This document shows, in pieces, positions 43,310 through 52,191 of a DNA stretch of 64,000 nt. Made by a program: the position numbers and the translations under genes. How positions within the stretch are numbered: the stretch's first letter is position 1; the number at the start of each line of letters is the position of its first letter. This stretch comes from Salimicrobium humidisoli (lineage in GTDB: Bacteria; Bacillota; Bacilli; Bacillales; Halobacillaceae): assembly GCF_002295105.1 (NCBI RefSeq), contig NZ_NSGH01000001.1, positions 124,001 to 188,000 of the forward strand. The letters are read 5' to 3'. The notes beneath the pieces were generated by a model that worked only from the letters and a program-made list of their open reading frames with translations, ran no database searches and had not been told where the DNA came from.

Positions 43310-44578
43310 GTGCTTACTATACGTAGACCGATATCTGTAGAGGAAGCTATTGAAAGATGCCGGGCGAGAGTGAAACTCCAGGATATACAAAAGGTCTCTC
43401 TTTACGAAGCGGAAGGAAGAGTGCTCGCTTCTCCTGTTTACGCCGATCAGTCACTGCCTCCTTTCGATCGTTCCCCTTATGACGGATACGCTTTCCGTGC
43501 CGGGGACACGAAAGGAGCAACCGGAGAAAACCGTGTGTATTTAAAAGTGATCGATCATATAGGGGCGGGAGATGTTTCGGAATATATTCCCGGTGAGAAA
43601 GAAGCGGTACGTATCATGACAGGGGCAAAGCTTCCGGAAGCTACGGATGCTGTAGCTATGTTCGAACAGGCCAGAGAGGAAAAAGAAGGGTTCTCTCTCA
43701 GAAAAACCTTCGTCCCGGGGGAAAACGTTTCGTTCACAGGTGAAGATGTACAGGAAGGAGAGCTCCTTCTCGAACCGGGCAGGACGATTACAGCCGGAGT
43801 GATCGCTTTGCTGGCCGGGGCCGGAGTGGCGGAGGTCCCTGTGTATAAGAAGATGAAAATAGGAATTATAGCTACCGGTTCTGAACTGGTAGACGCAGGA
43901 GTGTTTCCTCCTCCCGGAAAGATCAGGGATTCGAACACCCCGATGATTGCAGCTTCCGTAAAAGAAGCTGGAGCAGAACCGGTCGTGTTTGCCGGGGTGA
44001 GGGATAACGAAGAAAGTCTCCGCAAAGCTGTCATGCAGGCTCTCGAAGAAACAGATGCCCTCATTACCACGGGAGGTGTGTCAGTAGGTGATTTCGATTT
44101 CATGCCCGTTATTTATGAAGGAGTGGGAGCGGAAGTCCTTTTCAACAAGGTCGGCATGAGGCCCGGAAGTGTTACGACGGTGGCTGTAACGGAAAAAGGT
44201 ACCTTTTTATTCGGTCTTTCCGGAAACCCCTCAGCCTGTTTCACGGGTTTCGAACTGTTCGCCAGACCGGTACTCCGTGAAAGTATGGGTGATCGGCTCC
44301 CTTATCGCTCTTTTGAATACGGCCGGTTAAAGGAAGCATTCCCGAAAAAGAATCCATTCACCAGGTTCGTACGCGCGGAATATGACCGTTCCACCGGAGA
44401 AGTGAGTCCGGCGGGGTTTAATAAATCCAATGCTGTAGCTGCTCTGGCAAAAGCGAACGTTCTGGTTATTCTCCGGGGTGGTACGTCACACATAGAAAAA
44501 GGGGAGAAGGTAGCTATGATGATGCTCCGTGATACGGAAGGGGTGGACCGATGGGAAATCCCCGGACACTCCAGGTAG
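43310..44578 (+). CDS. moeA: molybdopterin molybdenumtransferase
   Basis: A 422-residue enzyme that inserts molybdate into adenylated molybdopterin. PPFDRSPYDGYAFRAGD, MTGAKLPEATDAVAMFEQ, ATGSELVDAG, ITTGGVSVGDFDFM and GLSGNPSACFTGFELF are family motifs. GTG 43310 gives the typical start MLTIRRPISVEEAI and is nine bases after AGGAG. ATG 43301 lies too close to that site. It diverges from moaC and overlaps mobB by 28 bases. Confidence 0.94.
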   Translation: MLTIRRPISVEEAIERCRARVKLQDIQKVSLYEAEGRVLASPVYADQSLPPFDRSPYDGYAFRAGDTKGATGENRVYLKVIDHIGAGDVSEYIPGEKEAVRIMTGAKLPEATDAVAMFEQAREEKEGFSLRKTFVPGENVSFTGEDVQEGELLLEPGRTITAGVIALLAGAGVAEVPVYKKMKIGIIATGSELVDAGVFPPPGKIRDSNTPMIAASVKEAGAEPVVFAGVRDNEESLRKAVMQALEETDALITTGGVSVGDFDFMPVIYEGVGAEVLFNKVGMRPGSVTTVAVTEKGTFLFGLSGNPSACFTGFELFARPVLRESMGDRLPYRSFEYGRLKEAFPKKNPFTRFVRAEYDRSTGEVSPAGFNKSNAVAALAKANVLVILRGGTSHIEKGEKVAMMMLRDTEGVDRWEIPGHSR

Positions 44579-45033
44579 TCGGCTTTCGGAAGTGCGGCAA
44601 GACGACATTAATGAATTCCCTCGTCAGTCTGGCCACAGAAGAAGGGGCGACAGTAGTTACGATAAAACATCACGGCCATCCCTCTCCATTGATCCTCCCG
44701 GATGAGGACACGGACAGTATGCAGCATTTCCGGGCTGGAGCGGATACCTCAATTGTTTACGGAAACGGTGTTATGCAGATGCATGAGAGGTGCGAAGAAG
44801 AAGGGGCGCTTTCTCATATGTATGAAGAAGCAGTAAAAAGGAACCCGGATTATATTTTTATAGAAGGATTCAAGCAGGCGTCTTTTCCGAAAATTGTGCT
44901 GTGGAGACAGGAAGAAGATAAACGAAAACTTATGGCTCTCCCGCAGGTTTATATGGTGAAAGAAGCGGGGCTGGTACATGAAAAAGAAGAAGTGAGAAGG
45001 TGGTGGGAAGAATGGATAAGAGATACGAAGTGA
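44551..45033 (+). CDS. mobB: molybdopterin-guanine dinucleotide biosynthesis adaptor MobB
   Basis: A 160-residue GTP-binding P-loop protein. The N-terminus LQVVGFRKCGKTTLMNSLV carries the Walker A loop, and TIKHHGHP and FIEGFKQASFPKIVLW are MobB segments. It assists MobA in adding GMP to form the bis-MGD cofactor that NarG needs. It overlaps both moeA and the start region of moaE. Confidence 0.92.
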   Translation: MGNPRTLQVVGFRKCGKTTLMNSLVSLATEEGATVVTIKHHGHPSPLILPDEDTDSMQHFRAGADTSIVYGNGVMQMHERCEEEGALSHMYEEAVKRNPDYIFIEGFKQASFPKIVLWRQEEDKRKLMALPQVYMVKEAGLVHEKEEVRRWWEEWIRDTK

Positions 45034-45434
45034 CGGATTCTCCTCTCGACCCCGGCAGGTATATTGCAATGGTGACGAGGCCGGAAGCAGGAGCTGTCGC
45101 TACATTTACCGGTCATGTGAGAGAGTGGACAAAGGGAAGACGTACATTATCCCTTGCCTACGAAGCCTACGTTCCGATGGCCGAGCGTATGCTCGAAACC
45201 ATTGCAGAAGAAGTGAAGGTGAAATGGCCGGAAGCGGAAGTGGCTGTAGGACATAGGATCGGGCCGCTTGCGATCTCCGATATAGCAGTCGTAGTAGCCG
45301 TTTCTACTCCTCATCGGCATTCCTCCTATGAAGCGAACAGTTTCATTATGGAGCGTATCAAAGAAGACGTGCCTATTTGGAAAAAAGAAATCCAGGAAGA
45401 CGGCGAATGGTGGAAAGGGGAGGAAGCACAATGA
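45012..45434 (+). CDS. moaE: molybdopterin synthase catalytic subunit
   Basis: A 140-residue large subunit of molybdopterin synthase, which transfers sulfur from MoaD to the pyranopterin. GAVATFTGHVREWTKGR, LAYEAYVPMAERML, VGHRIGPLAISDIAVVVAVS and the Lys-rich VPIWKKEI active-site segment are conserved. ATG 45012 starts MDKRYEV. A GTG 12 bases upstream is an alternative. It overlaps mobB and moaD. Confidence 0.93.
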   Translation: MDKRYEVTDSPLDPGRYIAMVTRPEAGAVATFTGHVREWTKGRRTLSLAYEAYVPMAERMLETIAEEVKVKWPEAEVAVGHRIGPLAISDIAVVVAVSTPHRHSSYEANSFIMERIKEDVPIWKKEIQEDGEWWKGEEAQ

Positions 45435-45664
45435 TACAGGTGTTATATTTCGCTTCTATGAAAGAAGCATCAGGTTTAGCGAGTGAACGGATAAAATGGC
45501 AGGGCGGGACACTCGGGGAAGTCATGGAGAAAGTTACTGATCTTCATCCTTCAATCAGCTGGGACGGGGTCCGTGCTGCGCTGAATGAGGAGTTCTGTTC
45601 AGGTGCACAGGAAGTGGAACCTGGAGATACCGTCGCTTTCATTCCACCGGTGAGCGGGGGATGA
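45431..45664 (+). CDS. moaD: molybdopterin synthase sulfur carrier subunit
   Basis: A 77-residue ubiquitin-fold protein that ends PPVSGG, the di-glycine activated by MoeB and thiocarboxylated. It begins MIQVLYFASMKEASG. I set the start at ATG 45431, after GGGGAGGAAG. Longer in-frame versions run back into moaE and add residues not seen in the family. The stop overlaps the mobA start. Confidence 0.93.
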   Translation: MIQVLYFASMKEASGLASERIKWQGGTLGEVMEKVTDLHPSISWDGVRAALNEEFCSGAQEVEPGDTVAFIPPVSGG

Positions 45665-46251
45665 GCAGCCGGACGGGCGTGGTGCTTGCCGGAGGCAAAT
45701 CGAGAAGGTTTGGCAGACCGAAAGCATTCGAAACACATGAGGGGAGTTATTTTTATGAAAGATCTGAACATGCGCTCCTGCCCTGGACAGACCAGGTCGT
45801 TATTCAGACTTCTTTAGAACTGCAGCCTCTTTTTCCTGGGGGAAAAGTATATACAGACATGGAAAAGTGGAGAGGAGAAGGGCCTCTGGCAGGTCTGTAT
45901 ACGGCAATGAAACGGGAAGAATCCGAACATTTCATCTTACTGCCATGTGACGTTCCCTTCCTTACCTCCGAAGTAATAGGTGAAATGATTGTCTGGAAAG
46001 AGGAAAACGGAATTACTGCTCCTTGTGCTTTGAAAGGAAACGGACGACTTCACCCTCTTATCAGCATATGGGAGGCGAAGGACACAGAAGAAATCAATTA
46101 TCTGCTCGAACAGGGGGAGCGATCGGCACACCGGGTATTTTTAAATCTCGGAGGAGTATCCGTGGAGGCTGCTGCTTTAAAAGGAGTAACCGGGAAACAC
46201 CTGTGTAACGTTAATACAGAAGACGAATACAAAAAGGGGAGTTTACTATGA
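45661..46251 (+). CDS. mobA: molybdenum cofactor guanylyltransferase
   Basis: A 196-residue nucleotidyltransferase that attaches GMP to Mo-molybdopterin. The N-terminal GVVLAGGKSRRFGRPK loop binds GTP, and LLPCDVPFLTSEVI carries the metal-binding Asp. It is required for bis-MGD enzymes such as NarG. It is coupled at both ends by four-base overlaps with moaD and moaA. Confidence 0.93.
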   Translation: MSSRTGVVLAGGKSRRFGRPKAFETHEGSYFYERSEHALLPWTDQVVIQTSLELQPLFPGGKVYTDMEKWRGEGPLAGLYTAMKREESEHFILLPCDVPFLTSEVIGEMIVWKEENGITAPCALKGNGRLHPLISIWEAKDTEEINYLLEQGERSAHRVFLNLGGVSVEAAALKGVTGKHLCNVNTEDEYKKGSLL

Positions 46252-47261
46252 AAGAAGCAGTCACTGACCGGTTCGGAAGACCTATGCAAGATTTGCGCAT
46301 ATCGGTGACCGACCGGTGTCAGTTCCGTTGTTCCTACTGTATGCCGAAAGAAATTTTTGGAACGGACTATGCTTTTCTTCCTAAGCAGGAACTTTTATCT
46401 TTCGATGAGTTGGAGAAAGTGGTGAAAATATTCGCCGAAAAAGGAGTGAAAAAAGTCCGGATTACAGGAGGGGAACCGCTGATGCGACCGGGACTCCCGG
46501 AACTGGTACGTCGTATTTACGCCATAGATGGTATCGGGGACGTAGGTCTTACGACGAACGGGGTGCTGCTCGGTCATTATGCCAAGGAACTTTTTGAAGC
46601 GGGATTAACCCGGGTGAATGTGAGTCTGGACGCTATAGATGAAGAGTTGTTCCGGAAGATGAATGGTCAGGGGGTGCCACCGCAGAAGGTCTTCAGAGGG
46701 ATTGAAACTGCTCTTACTTTCGGATTTCAGGTGAAAGTGAATATGGTAGTGCAACGGGGTGTGAATGAACAGGAGATACTGCCGCTCGCGCGCTACTGTA
46801 AGGAGAAAGGTATAACTCTTCGTTTCATTGAATTCATGGATGTAGGCAATGATAACGCCTGGAGTTATGAACGTGTGATTCCAAAAACGGAAATATTGAA
46901 CATACTTTCCGAAAAGTATGAACTCGCTCCGGTTGAGAAGGATTATTTCGGGGAGGTAGCCAGGCGATATAAATACGGGGACAGTCAGGAACAGGTAGGA
47001 TTCATAACTTCCGTCTCCGAGTCTTTCTGTTCAAGCTGTACGAGAATCCGTCTGTCCTCTGACGGAAAGTTATTCAACTGTCTTTTCGCTTCGGAAGGAC
47101 GTGATCTGAAACAGCTTCTCCGCGAGGGAGCATCAGAGCAGGAACTCGGAGACTTCATTACAGGGAACTGGAGAGATCGGGATGACCGCTATTCGGATGA
47201 GAGATGGGAACAGAGGAAATCCGGAAAGAAAAAAATAAACATGTCTTATATCGGTGGATAG
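46248..47261 (+). CDS. moaA: GTP 3',8-cyclase (radical SAM)
   Basis: A 337-residue radical-SAM enzyme for the first step of cofactor synthesis, turning GTP into 3',8-cyclo-7,8-dihydro-GTP. The SAM cluster motif CQFRCSYC is near residue 26, RITGGEPLMRPGL follows, and the second iron-sulfur site is in FCSSCTRIRLSSDGKLFNC near residue 265. The normal C-terminal double Gly is present (YIGG). It is the last gene of the moeA-mobB-moaE-moaD-mobA-moaA operon. Confidence 0.95.
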   Translation: MKEAVTDRFGRPMQDLRISVTDRCQFRCSYCMPKEIFGTDYAFLPKQELLSFDELEKVVKIFAEKGVKKVRITGGEPLMRPGLPELVRRIYAIDGIGDVGLTTNGVLLGHYAKELFEAGLTRVNVSLDAIDEELFRKMNGQGVPPQKVFRGIETALTFGFQVKVNMVVQRGVNEQEILPLARYCKEKGITLRFIEFMDVGNDNAWSYERVIPKTEILNILSEKYELAPVEKDYFGEVARRYKYGDSQEQVGFITSVSESFCSSCTRIRLSSDGKLFNCLFASEGRDLKQLLREGASEQELGDFITGNWRDRDDRYSDERWEQRKSGKKKINMSYIGG

Positions 47262-47300
47262 AACCAGGAGGGAGGGATGCAGCGACTCCCCCTGGTTTTT
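47262..47300. terminator. terminator after moaA
   Basis: AACCAGG pairs with CCTGGTT, with GGGAG/CTCCC-like pairing inside, then TTTTTG. The A-rich opposite side lets it serve the convergent LysE gene as well. Confidence 0.65.
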
Positions 47301-47313
47301 GTGTGGAAAATTT

Positions 47314-47946
47314 TCAGCTTTCCGTGTAGAGAAGCTGGATGCCCATAGCTATAAAAACGAGCCCCGTCACTTTGTTTAAAATCATACCGCTCCTGCTCTC
47401 CCCGCGCAGTTTCGCTGTTGTGAACGAAGCTAGCAGAGCGGTGATGAAGAACCATATTGTCCCGGTGGTCGTAAAGATGAGCCCGAGGGTCAGGAATGAT
47501 AAGGAAGCGCTCATTCCGCTCTCCGCCTGGACGAACTGAGGGAGAAAAGCGAGAAAGAAGACGGCCACTTTCGGGTTCGTTACGTTGGTGATCATCCCCT
47601 GTACGAAAATTTTACGTTTCGACTGTTTCGGCATTTCTTTCTTATTCCCCTCCGTCTTTGTCCTGGTGAGAAGAATCTGCAGGCCGAGATAGCCGAGATA
47701 ACAGGCACCGATGATTTTGACTATGGTGAACAGGAAGGCCGACTGCATAAGAAGTACGGAGAGACCCAGTGCCGCCAGAATCGTATGTACAAGGATTCCT
47801 GCGGAAATGCCGAGGGCGGAGTATGAGCCCGCACCGAGCCCCTGGGAAGCGCTTCGTGATACAATGTACATAGTGTCGGTGCCCGGAGTGAGGTTCAAAA
47901 GGACGGCAGCCAGAATAAATGCTTCTATGTTAATGAGATCGATCAT
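47314..47946 (-). CDS. LysE/RhtB-family amino-acid exporter
   Basis: A 210-residue membrane protein with about six helices. The N-terminal NLTPGTDTMYIVSRSASQG block is the LysE/RhtB signature, followed by GISAGILVHTILAALGLS. Members export lysine, threonine, homoserine or similar amino acids. The substrate is not predictable here. It is monocistronic and convergent with moaA. Confidence 0.88.
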   Translation of the reverse strand: MIDLINIEAFILAAVLLNLTPGTDTMYIVSRSASQGLGAGSYSALGISAGILVHTILAALGLSVLLMQSAFLFTIVKIIGACYLGYLGLQILLTRTKTEGNKKEMPKQSKRKIFVQGMITNVTNPKVAVFFLAFLPQFVQAESGMSASLSFLTLGLIFTTTGTIWFFITALLASFTTAKLRGESRSGMILNKVTGLVFIAMGIQLLYTES

Positions 47947-48066
47947 GTTTTCTGTCTCTCCTTTTTTCTTTTCATTATAAGGAAAGAGGGGAGATGATGA
48001 AACATTATTTCTTTCTATTCGTACAGGGTAAGAAGAATATATATCATGGAACGGGAGGCTGCGTTT

Positions 48067-48288
48067 GTGTCTACACTTTATGGTATCCTTATCATTGTCG
48101 CTTTTTTATCCCTGCCTTTTTTCATGGCGAGGCTGGTCGATCGTCTTACCGGAAAGCATAAACGCATGCACAGGAATAAAGAGAACGTGAAACATCAGAG
48201 CCGCTCCAAAGCAGCAGAGGAAGCACAGAATGATGCTTATCGTAACTCCGGGAGTGGCGTCCACGGACCTGGAGGGCCCGGTGATTAG
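48067..48288 (+). CDS. small single-pass membrane protein
   Basis: A 73-residue protein. Residues 2-24 form one hydrophobic helix (STLYGILIIVAFLSLPFFMA), followed by a basic, Asn/Gln/Gly-rich cytoplasmic-type tail that ends GPGGPGD. GTG 48067 has GGGAGG eight bases upstream. The ATG at 48046 lacks a ribosome site. The next gene starts 15 bases later, suggesting cotranscription with the ASCH gene. Function is unknown. Confidence 0.55.
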   Translation: MSTLYGILIIVAFLSLPFFMARLVDRLTGKHKRMHRNKENVKHQSRSKAAEEAQNDAYRNSGSGVHGPGGPGD

Positions 48289-48302
48289 AGGAGGAGAACG
48301 GA

Positions 48303-48752
48303 ATGAATGAAAAAGCATGGCACTACTGGAAAGATTACTGGAAAGGTGTGCAGGCACCGGAAAACGTTTCGGCCTGGTCGTTCGGCACAGACGAAGACGA
48401 ATTAGCCGGGCTCGTAGTCCGCGGAATCAAGACAGCCACGTGTTCTCTCTACGAGGAATACGTCGCAGAAAACGATCCTCTCCCGGAAGAAGGAGAATAT
48501 AGTATTGTGCTTGATTCAAACGAAGAGCCGGCGGCGATCATCCGAACGAATAAGGTGACAATCATGCCGATGAATGAGGTGCCGGAATCGTTCGCCTTCA
48601 GAGAAGGGGAAGGAGATCGTTCCTATACATACTGGTGGAACGCGCACGAGAAGTTTTTCCGCCCGCTTATGGAGGAACTGGGTAAAGAATTTACGGAAGA
48701 CACAGCCGTCGTCTGTGAAGAATTTGAACTTATAGATGCGAGGGATAGGTAA
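48303..48752 (+). CDS. ASCH-domain protein
   Basis: A 149-residue protein with an ASCH (PUA-like beta-barrel) domain: SFGTDEDELAGLVVRGIKTAT is the conserved opening with its Gly-Lys-Thr-Ala-Thr site, and PAAIIRTNKVTIMPMNEV follows. ASCH proteins are thought to bind RNA, and some hydrolyse N4-acetylcytidine. The specific role is unknown. GAGGAGAACGG precedes the ATG, and the last base of its stop overlaps the start of the GNAT gene. Confidence 0.85.
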   Translation: MNEKAWHYWKDYWKGVQAPENVSAWSFGTDEDELAGLVVRGIKTATCSLYEEYVAENDPLPEEGEYSIVLDSNEEPAAIIRTNKVTIMPMNEVPESFAFREGEGDRSYTYWWNAHEKFFRPLMEELGKEFTEDTAVVCEEFELIDARDR

Positions 48753-49255
48753 TGGAGATACGACTGTTGCAACCGGACGATGCGAACATGTATTGGGATT
48801 TGAGGCTCGAGGCGTTAAGGAATAATCCGGAAGCATTCGCTACGAGTTATGAAGAGGCTATGTCGAAAGAAGATCCGGTCCGCGAAGTGTCCAAACGTCT
48901 CGCCGATGCGGACAGTTTCACATTCGGAGCAATCTGGGATGAGGAAATTGTAGGAATGATGACGCTCGTCGTGCAGGACACGAGCAAGTTGAGGCATGTT
49001 GCCCACCTTATAGGAGTGTACGTCTCCCCCGTCGTCCGCAATAAAGGAGTAGGGAGTCAACTGCTTCAGAAGACGATCGAAAAAGCGAAAGAGGAAGGAT
49101 ATATTGAAAAGATTAACCTTTCCGTGGTGACGAACAACGATTCCGCCATCCGGCTTTATGAAAATGCCGGTTTTGAGACGTGGGGCGTGGAGAAGAACGC
49201 TTTGAAGATGAACCGGGAATATTACGACGAACAGCACATGACTCTGGAAATTTGA
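48752..49255 (+). CDS. GNAT N-acetyltransferase
   Basis: A 167-residue acetyltransferase with the acetyl-CoA pyrophosphate loop VSPVVRNKGVGSQLLQ near residue 91 and the late NDSAIRLYENAGFETWG segment. It begins MEIRLLQPDDANMYWDLR. The substrate is unknown. The start overlaps the ASCH stop, so the two proteins are made together. Confidence 0.88.
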   Translation: MEIRLLQPDDANMYWDLRLEALRNNPEAFATSYEEAMSKEDPVREVSKRLADADSFTFGAIWDEEIVGMMTLVVQDTSKLRHVAHLIGVYVSPVVRNKGVGSQLLQKTIEKAKEEGYIEKINLSVVTNNDSAIRLYENAGFETWGVEKNALKMNREYYDEQHMTLEI

Positions 49256-49319
49256 GTCCTTGCCCGAAAGAAAACAGTTTTCAAAGAGGAACGAATATTT
49301 TAAAGAAGAGGGATTTGTT

Positions 49320-49739
49320 ATGCAGACGGATACACCTAAAGCCGGTTTTGGAAAAAGACTGGCAGCCTTTCTCGCAGATAGCTTCATTATTAATATGATA
49401 GCTGTCTTTTTATACTTTCTGATCACCGGGGAACTTACATCAGAAGTTTCGAGCAGCTATGCCTATATACTGCTGGATGCCTCGTACCTTACAATCCTGC
49501 CCGCTGTCTGGGCCGGGTACACCGTTGCAAAACGTCTGATGGATATACGTGTCAAAAAACTTAACGGGAATGACGTGACGCTTTTTGATATGTTCATCCG
49601 GGATTTTGTCGGGAAGGTGCTGCTCAGTGTCATCACTTTCGGAGTGTCCACTCTCGTGAGTTTTGTGATGGTAATCGCAACGAAGCAGCGCCGGGCCATA
49701 CACGATTATATGGCCGGCACGTACGTTCATTCCGGATAA
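49320..49739 (+). CDS. RDD-family membrane protein
   Basis: A 139-residue protein with three to four hydrophobic segments. It starts AGFGKRLAAFLADSFIIN, the RDD motif with Arg/Asp variants, and has VAKRLMDIRVKKLNG and RDFVGKVLLSVITFG further on. RDD proteins include some ion antiporters, but most are uncharacterised. ATG 49320 follows AGAGGG at eight bases. It is convergent with the SMR pair, two bases apart. Confidence 0.8.
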   Translation: MQTDTPKAGFGKRLAAFLADSFIINMIAVFLYFLITGELTSEVSSSYAYILLDASYLTILPAVWAGYTVAKRLMDIRVKKLNGNDVTLFDMFIRDFVGKVLLSVITFGVSTLVSFVMVIATKQRRAIHDYMAGTYVHSG

Positions 49740-49741
49740 TA

Positions 49742-50059
49742 TCAGGGGGAGACTAACTTCAATCCGATGACGGCAGCGATGATGAGTGATAGAAAAAAGA
49801 TGCGTTTGCCGTCTTTCGGTTCCCCGTATAAAATCATTCCGAACAGTGCGCCACCTGCTGCCCCTATGCCTGTCCATACGGCGTAGGCAAGCCCCATCGG
49901 CAGTGTTTCCATGGAAATAGCCAGAAACAGAAAGCTGGCTGTGAACCCTGAAGCGAGCAGAAGAAGGGATGCGACTGAACGTTCAGAGTGAAATTTGTTG
50001 ATCATCAGAACCCCGAACATTTCTCCGAGTCCTGCGATGATTAAGTAAACCCACGCCAT
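49742..50059 (-). CDS. SMR-family exporter subunit, YkkD-like
   Basis: A 105-residue, four-helix small multidrug resistance protein. The first helix IIAGLGEMFGVLMIN holds the essential glutamate, and the following FHSERSVASLLLL resembles YkkD. It should pair with the gene just upstream as a heterodimer. Bacillus YkkCD exports guanidinium and cationic compounds. Its ATG overlaps the partner stop by one base. Confidence 0.85.
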   Translation of the reverse strand: MAWVYLIIAGLGEMFGVLMINKFHSERSVASLLLLASGFTASFLFLAISMETLPMGLAYAVWTGIGAAGGALFGMILYGEPKDGKRIFFLSLIIAAVIGLKLVSP

Positions 50060-50388
50060 TATGCCTCCTCCTCCGGTGTCACCATTTTAAGACCGATTAT
50101 ACCTGTGAGAAGAAGGGCGATCATCAGCACTTTCCCCACACTTGCCGCCTCTCCGAAAAGCAGCATTCCGGAGAGTACGGTCCCTACCGTACCGATTCCT
50201 ACGAAAACGGCATATGCGGTTCCGGCAGGAAGTTTCTGTCCGGCCATGATCAGATAATAGAAGCTTACAACTATAGCGATAACGGTACCTGTCCATTCGA
50301 GGACGCTGTCGGCATGTTTCAGCCCGATGACCCATCCTATTTCAAACAGGCCGGCTATGATTATTTTAAACCAGTGGATACTCATCAT
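50059..50388 (-). CDS. SMR-family exporter subunit, YkkC/Gdx-like
   Basis: A 109-residue, four-helix protein. The first helix IIAGLFEIGWVIGLKHADS matches the guanidinium-exporter (Gdx/SugE/YkkC) form of the SMR signature, with the proton-coupled Glu at position 16. Gene order, YkkC-like then YkkD-like, is as in Bacillus. The 77-base leader upstream to the terminator at 50464 is too short for a guanidine-I riboswitch, so control differs from B. subtilis. GGAGG lies before the ATG. Confidence 0.85.
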   Translation of the reverse strand: MMSIHWFKIIIAGLFEIGWVIGLKHADSVLEWTGTVIAIVVSFYYLIMAGQKLPAGTAYAVFVGIGTVGTVLSGMLLFGEAASVGKVLMIALLLTGIIGLKMVTPEEEA

Positions 50389-50463
50389 TCATTCCTCCCA
50401 GCGTCCATCGTAGCACAATTTTTTACATCGTAAGAATGAAATCACTTTAATAGATTTCAGGCA

Positions 50464-50493
50464 GAAAAAAAGCCCCTTGCAGGGCTCTTTTTT
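50464..50493. terminator. terminator downstream of the ABC module
   Basis: AGCCC/GGGCT stem flanked by A-runs and T-runs on both strands. It ends the XRE-ABC operon on the minus strand. Confidence 0.7.
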
Positions 50494-50571
50494 AGATAAA
50501 CATTAAGACAATAGAGAATAGTATTCCGGCGGTTGTGAGCACCATAAGAGAAGCTCCCCAGGATTTTTTGT

Positions 50572-51489
50572 TTATGCATTCATGAAAACATCTTCTAAAG
50601 ATTTCTCGTCAATTTTCACCTCATACAAGGATAGGCCCGAATCGACTATAGCTTTAGTTATTTTTGGAATGTCCTCTTCGGATTTGACAATTAATCGGCT
50701 ACTGGTCTGTCTCCCTTCTCCGAAAATGATATTCAATTGGTAGAGAGCTCTAAGTTCCTCGATTTTTTCAGTCGTGAGTAGTGGTATTGTTCGAACCGAA
50801 AAGCCTATATTACTTCCTTCTTCGACTTTCTTTAATTCCTCTGGAGTTCCAAACTTTTTAATGACACCATTGCTCAAAATCCCGACCCTGTCACTGATCC
50901 TCTCAATTTCATCAAGGTTGTGGGAAGTCAAAAAAATGGTTTTCCCGCTTTTTTGCAACTCGCTTATTAAGTTACGAATATAAATAGCTGATTCCGGATC
51001 CAGCCCTGAAGTCGGCTCATCAAGAATAATTAGTTCCGGATCACCAAGCAGGGCTTGGGCTATGCTGATTTTCTTTTTCATACCAAAAGAGTACGATTTA
51101 ATCTTTTGGTCTTCTGCTCCCTCTAAACCGACTTTTTTTAGAAGTTCAGTATACCCCGCTTTGGAACGCTTATCTTCTGTAAGTTCCCCCATATATTTTA
51201 AAAAATTATACCCTTTCATATGATGATACAGGTTAGTGATATCCGGCATGACCCCCATTTTTCTTTTGACGGTATTAAGTTCGTTATCCGGTGTATCGAA
51301 AATCGTAAATGATCCGGATGTCTTATTAACAATGCCTGTTAAGATGTGAATCAACGTTGACTTACCTGCCCCATTATGACCAACAAACCCGAAAACTTCT
51401 CCTTTATTAACTGTCAGGTTAATGCCTTTTAATACAGCTGTGTTACTGTATTCTTTTTTTAAATTTTCTACTTGGACAATATTCTCCAT
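50572..51489 (-). CDS. ABC transporter ATP-binding protein
   Basis: A 305-residue ATPase of the ABC-2 exporter class: Walker A GHNGAGKSTLI (~residue 37), signature YSFGMKKKISIAQALLG (variant of LSGGQ), Walker B LIILDEPTSGLD and switch LTSHNLDEIERISD. The C-terminal ~80 residues are the usual extra domain. AT-rich composition matches its three operon mates and differs from the flanks. It starts right after the permease gene. Export of a peptide or antimicrobial is the usual role, but the substrate is unknown. Confidence 0.9.
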   Translation of the reverse strand: MENIVQVENLKKEYSNTAVLKGINLTVNKGEVFGFVGHNGAGKSTLIHILTGIVNKTSGSFTIFDTPDNELNTVKRKMGVMPDITNLYHHMKGYNFLKYMGELTEDKRSKAGYTELLKKVGLEGAEDQKIKSYSFGMKKKISIAQALLGDPELIILDEPTSGLDPESAIYIRNLISELQKSGKTIFLTSHNLDEIERISDRVGILSNGVIKKFGTPEELKKVEEGSNIGFSVRTIPLLTTEKIEELRALYQLNIIFGEGRQTSSRLIVKSEEDIPKITKAIVDSGLSLYEVKIDEKSLEDVFMNA

Positions 51490-52191
51490 TTATAAATCTC
51501 TCCTCTTTATGATAAAAACAGATAGTATGAAAAAGGCTGTTCCGATAATCAGTGGCACGAATGACATAGCTAATTGATCATTATAATAAAATGGGAGGAG
51601 GTATTTTGCGGGAATTAGATACCACTTATCAATTTCTATTGCTGCTACGTTCAAAACTGGTAAAGCAATACCAAGCATGATACCAAAAAACATCGATAGT
51701 TTCGTTTTAGAGATTATTGTTGAGATTAGCATTGTGAAACTGATGAAATAAAAGAGTAAAACTAGCGTCTGCGTATAAAAATTGATGGACCATGAACCTG
51801 AAATAGCAAAAATAACTATGTAGCTGATAGTTATTACAGCCCACCAGAATAAAATCACCCCTAATAATTTCCCGAGTAATATCTGACCTCTGGATATTTT
51901 AGTTACAAGCAATCGGATAGTTCTGGATTCAGTTTCACTATTAACTATGTCGTGAGAAATGGAGAACACAAATAATGAGCCAAAGGCCATTATAATAAAC
52001 GAGATAGCTGTGGCATAAACATCTTCAATGCTTACAGTATTTTCACCACTTAAAAACTGGTTGATCAATACTTGGTTGTTTTGAAAAAATCTGGAGGAAT
52101 AATAAGCGACCAGTGTTAAGAACAGTATAATTAAGGCAGATCGAACACTTCTGAAAGATTCAATGAACTCTCTTTTTAATACATGAACCAA
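51490..52191 (-). CDS. ABC-2 type permease
   Basis: A 233-residue membrane protein with six hydrophobic segments (for example SFIIMAFGSLFVFSISHDIV and LLGKLLGVILFWWAVITIS) and the SETESRTIRLLVTKISRGQ cytoplasmic coupling stretch typical of ABC-2 permeases. It adjoins the ATPase gene with no gap. A 163-bp gap with no gene separates it from the membrane protein upstream. Confidence 0.85.
   Translation of the reverse strand: MVHVLKREFIESFRSVRSALIILFLTLVAYYSSRFFQNNQVLINQFLSGENTVSIEDVYATAISFIIMAFGSLFVFSISHDIVNSETESRTIRLLVTKISRGQILLGKLLGVILFWWAVITISYIVIFAISGSWSINFYTQTLVLLFYFISFTMLISTIISKTKLSMFFGIMLGIALPVLNVAAIEIDKWYLIPAKYLLPFYYNDQLAMSFVPLIIGTAFFILSVFIIKRRDL

Noticed and set aside
50389-50570. possible guanidine-I (ykkC) riboswitch before the SMR pair
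   Set aside because: The leader is short and lacks the conserved ACGR-rich loops; I see only a terminator and a simple leader.
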